Assembly: GCA_003232445.1 (NCBI GenBank)
Contig: QIJM01000069.1
Coordinates: 1-7,153, forward strand
From: Paraglaciecola arctica
Lineage (GTDB): Bacteria > Pseudomonadota > Gammaproteobacteria > Enterobacterales > Alteromonadaceae
DNA: 7,153 bases
Reading direction: 5' to 3'
A program made the position numbers and the translations under genes. The notes beneath the pieces were generated by a model. That model saw only the letters and a program-made list of their open reading frames with translations, had not been told where the DNA came from and ran no database searches. Below are positions 6,597-7,153 of this stretch, in pieces (position 1 is the first letter of the stretch; every line of letters starts with the position of its first letter).

Positions 6597-6649
6597 GTAT
6601 GGTTAGTTGCGACAATTTAGCAATTAAGTATAGCCGTTGTTGTGAGTAG

Positions 6650-7153
6650 TTATTTGTTTTTCAACACTATCCTGAATCGAGCTTTACCATTTTCAAGGTG
6701 TTCAATTGCTTCATTTACCTGTTCCATCGGAAATTCCTCAACATCTGGATAAATAGAGTGTCTTACACAAAAATCAAAAAAATCAAGCATTGTTTTAGTT
6801 AATGCAGGACTGCCTATCGGACTTCCTCCTACCGATTTTTCTCCCATAATTAAACTGAATGCAGGAATTTCCATTGGCTCCAAAACTGCTCCTACCGTAT
6901 GAAATTTTCCTTTCGGTGCTAATGCAGTCAAGTAAGAATTCCAATCTAACGATACGTTAGTGGTGTTCAATATAAAATTTAGTTTTCCTGTGATACTTTC
7001 TAATTCTTCAGGAGATGTTGAATCAATCACCTCACTTGCACCCATATTTAAAATGGCCTTTTTCTTTTTTGGATTCGAGCTAAAAGCAATTACTTCACAT
7101 CCCCAGTGTTTTAAAAATTTAACGGCCATATGTCCTAAGCCTCCAATTCCAAT
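6650..7153 (-). CDS. Zinc-type alcohol dehydrogenase, cinnamyl alcohol dehydrogenase/YahK-like (N-terminal half outside window)
   Basis: C-terminal half of a medium-chain dehydrogenase/reductase that interconverts aldehydes and alcohols with a nicotinamide cofactor in the cytoplasm. The frame is open to the window edge, giving 167 visible residues of an expected 340-350. The visible part opens with the Rossmann dinucleotide motif GIGGLGHMAVKF. The next strand ends in FSSNPKKKK; Ser and Lys at this place bind the 2'-phosphate of NADPH in CAD-type enzymes, so NADP(H) preference is inferred. The motif KSVGGSPIGS and the C-terminal EQVNEAIEHLENGKARFRIVL are also typical of the CAD/YahK group. The zinc-binding Cys/His residues would lie in the missing half, so intact catalysis cannot be judged. 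GC is about 36% over the lines I counted by hand, lower than sampled gsp lines. The gene converges on gspN and has no evident link to secretion. Confidence 0.92.
   Translation of the reverse strand: MGIGGLGHMAVKFLKHWGCEVIAFSSNPKKKKAILNMGASEVIDSTSPEELESITGKLNFILNTTNVSLDWNSYLTALAPKGKFHTVGAVLEPMEIPAFSLIMGEKSVGGSPIGSPALTKTMLDFFDFCVRHSIYPDVEEFPMEQVNEAIEHLENGKARFRIVLKNK

Noticed and set aside
6576..6639. CAACGG/CCGTTG inverted repeat in the gspN-dehydrogenase gap
   Set aside because: There are six paired bases with a loop over 50 bases and no following T tract, so it is not a credible terminator or attachment site.
1..7153. CRISPR arrays, tRNA or rRNA genes, insertion sequences
   Set aside because: I saw no regularly spaced repeats, cloverleaf-like sequences, transposase motifs or terminal inverted repeats; nearly all sequence is accounted for by coding regions.

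Overview
The window holds the distal part of a type II secretion system (T2SS, general secretory pathway) operon on the + strand, in the classical order gspF-G-H-I-J-K-L-M-N. A short convergent gap follows, then the C-terminal half of a zinc-type alcohol dehydrogenase on the - strand. The gene set and order, the presence of gspN, and the moderate GC content suggest a marine-type gammaproteobacterium. Alteromonadales (Alteromonas/Glaciecola/Paraglaciecola-like) is my best guess. That placement rests on remembered family patterns, not on a search.

Layout: positions 1-918 carry gspF, the inner-membrane platform protein, cut by the left edge. Positions 918-3035 carry the pseudopilins gspG (major) and gspH, gspI and gspJ (minor), each with a prepilin peptidase site. 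Positions 3032-4056 carry gspK, the pseudopilus tip protein, split into two overlapping frames by an apparent one-base deletion. Positions 4119-6548 carry gspL and gspM (inner-membrane assembly platform) and gspN (accessory). Positions 6549-6649 are a 101-base gap between converging genes, containing a tandem 10-bp repeat. Positions 6650-7153 carry the alcohol dehydrogenase fragment, cut by the right edge.

The genes form one machine. GspF, GspL and GspM, with the ATPase GspE and with GspC that would be encoded upstream, form the inner-membrane platform. Prepilin peptidase (GspO/PilD, not seen here) processes GspG-K. GspG polymerises into the pseudopilus, capped by a GspH-I-J-K tip that pushes folded exoproteins through the GspD secretin. 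Most junctions are overlapping or within a few bases (TAATG, ATGA or an 11-base overlap), implying translational coupling. The larger gaps are gspG-gspH (21 bases) and gspK-gspL (62 bases).

I found no novel system. The observation most worth checking is the gspK frameshift. Next are an acidic insert in GspH and the drop in GC content at the alcohol dehydrogenase.
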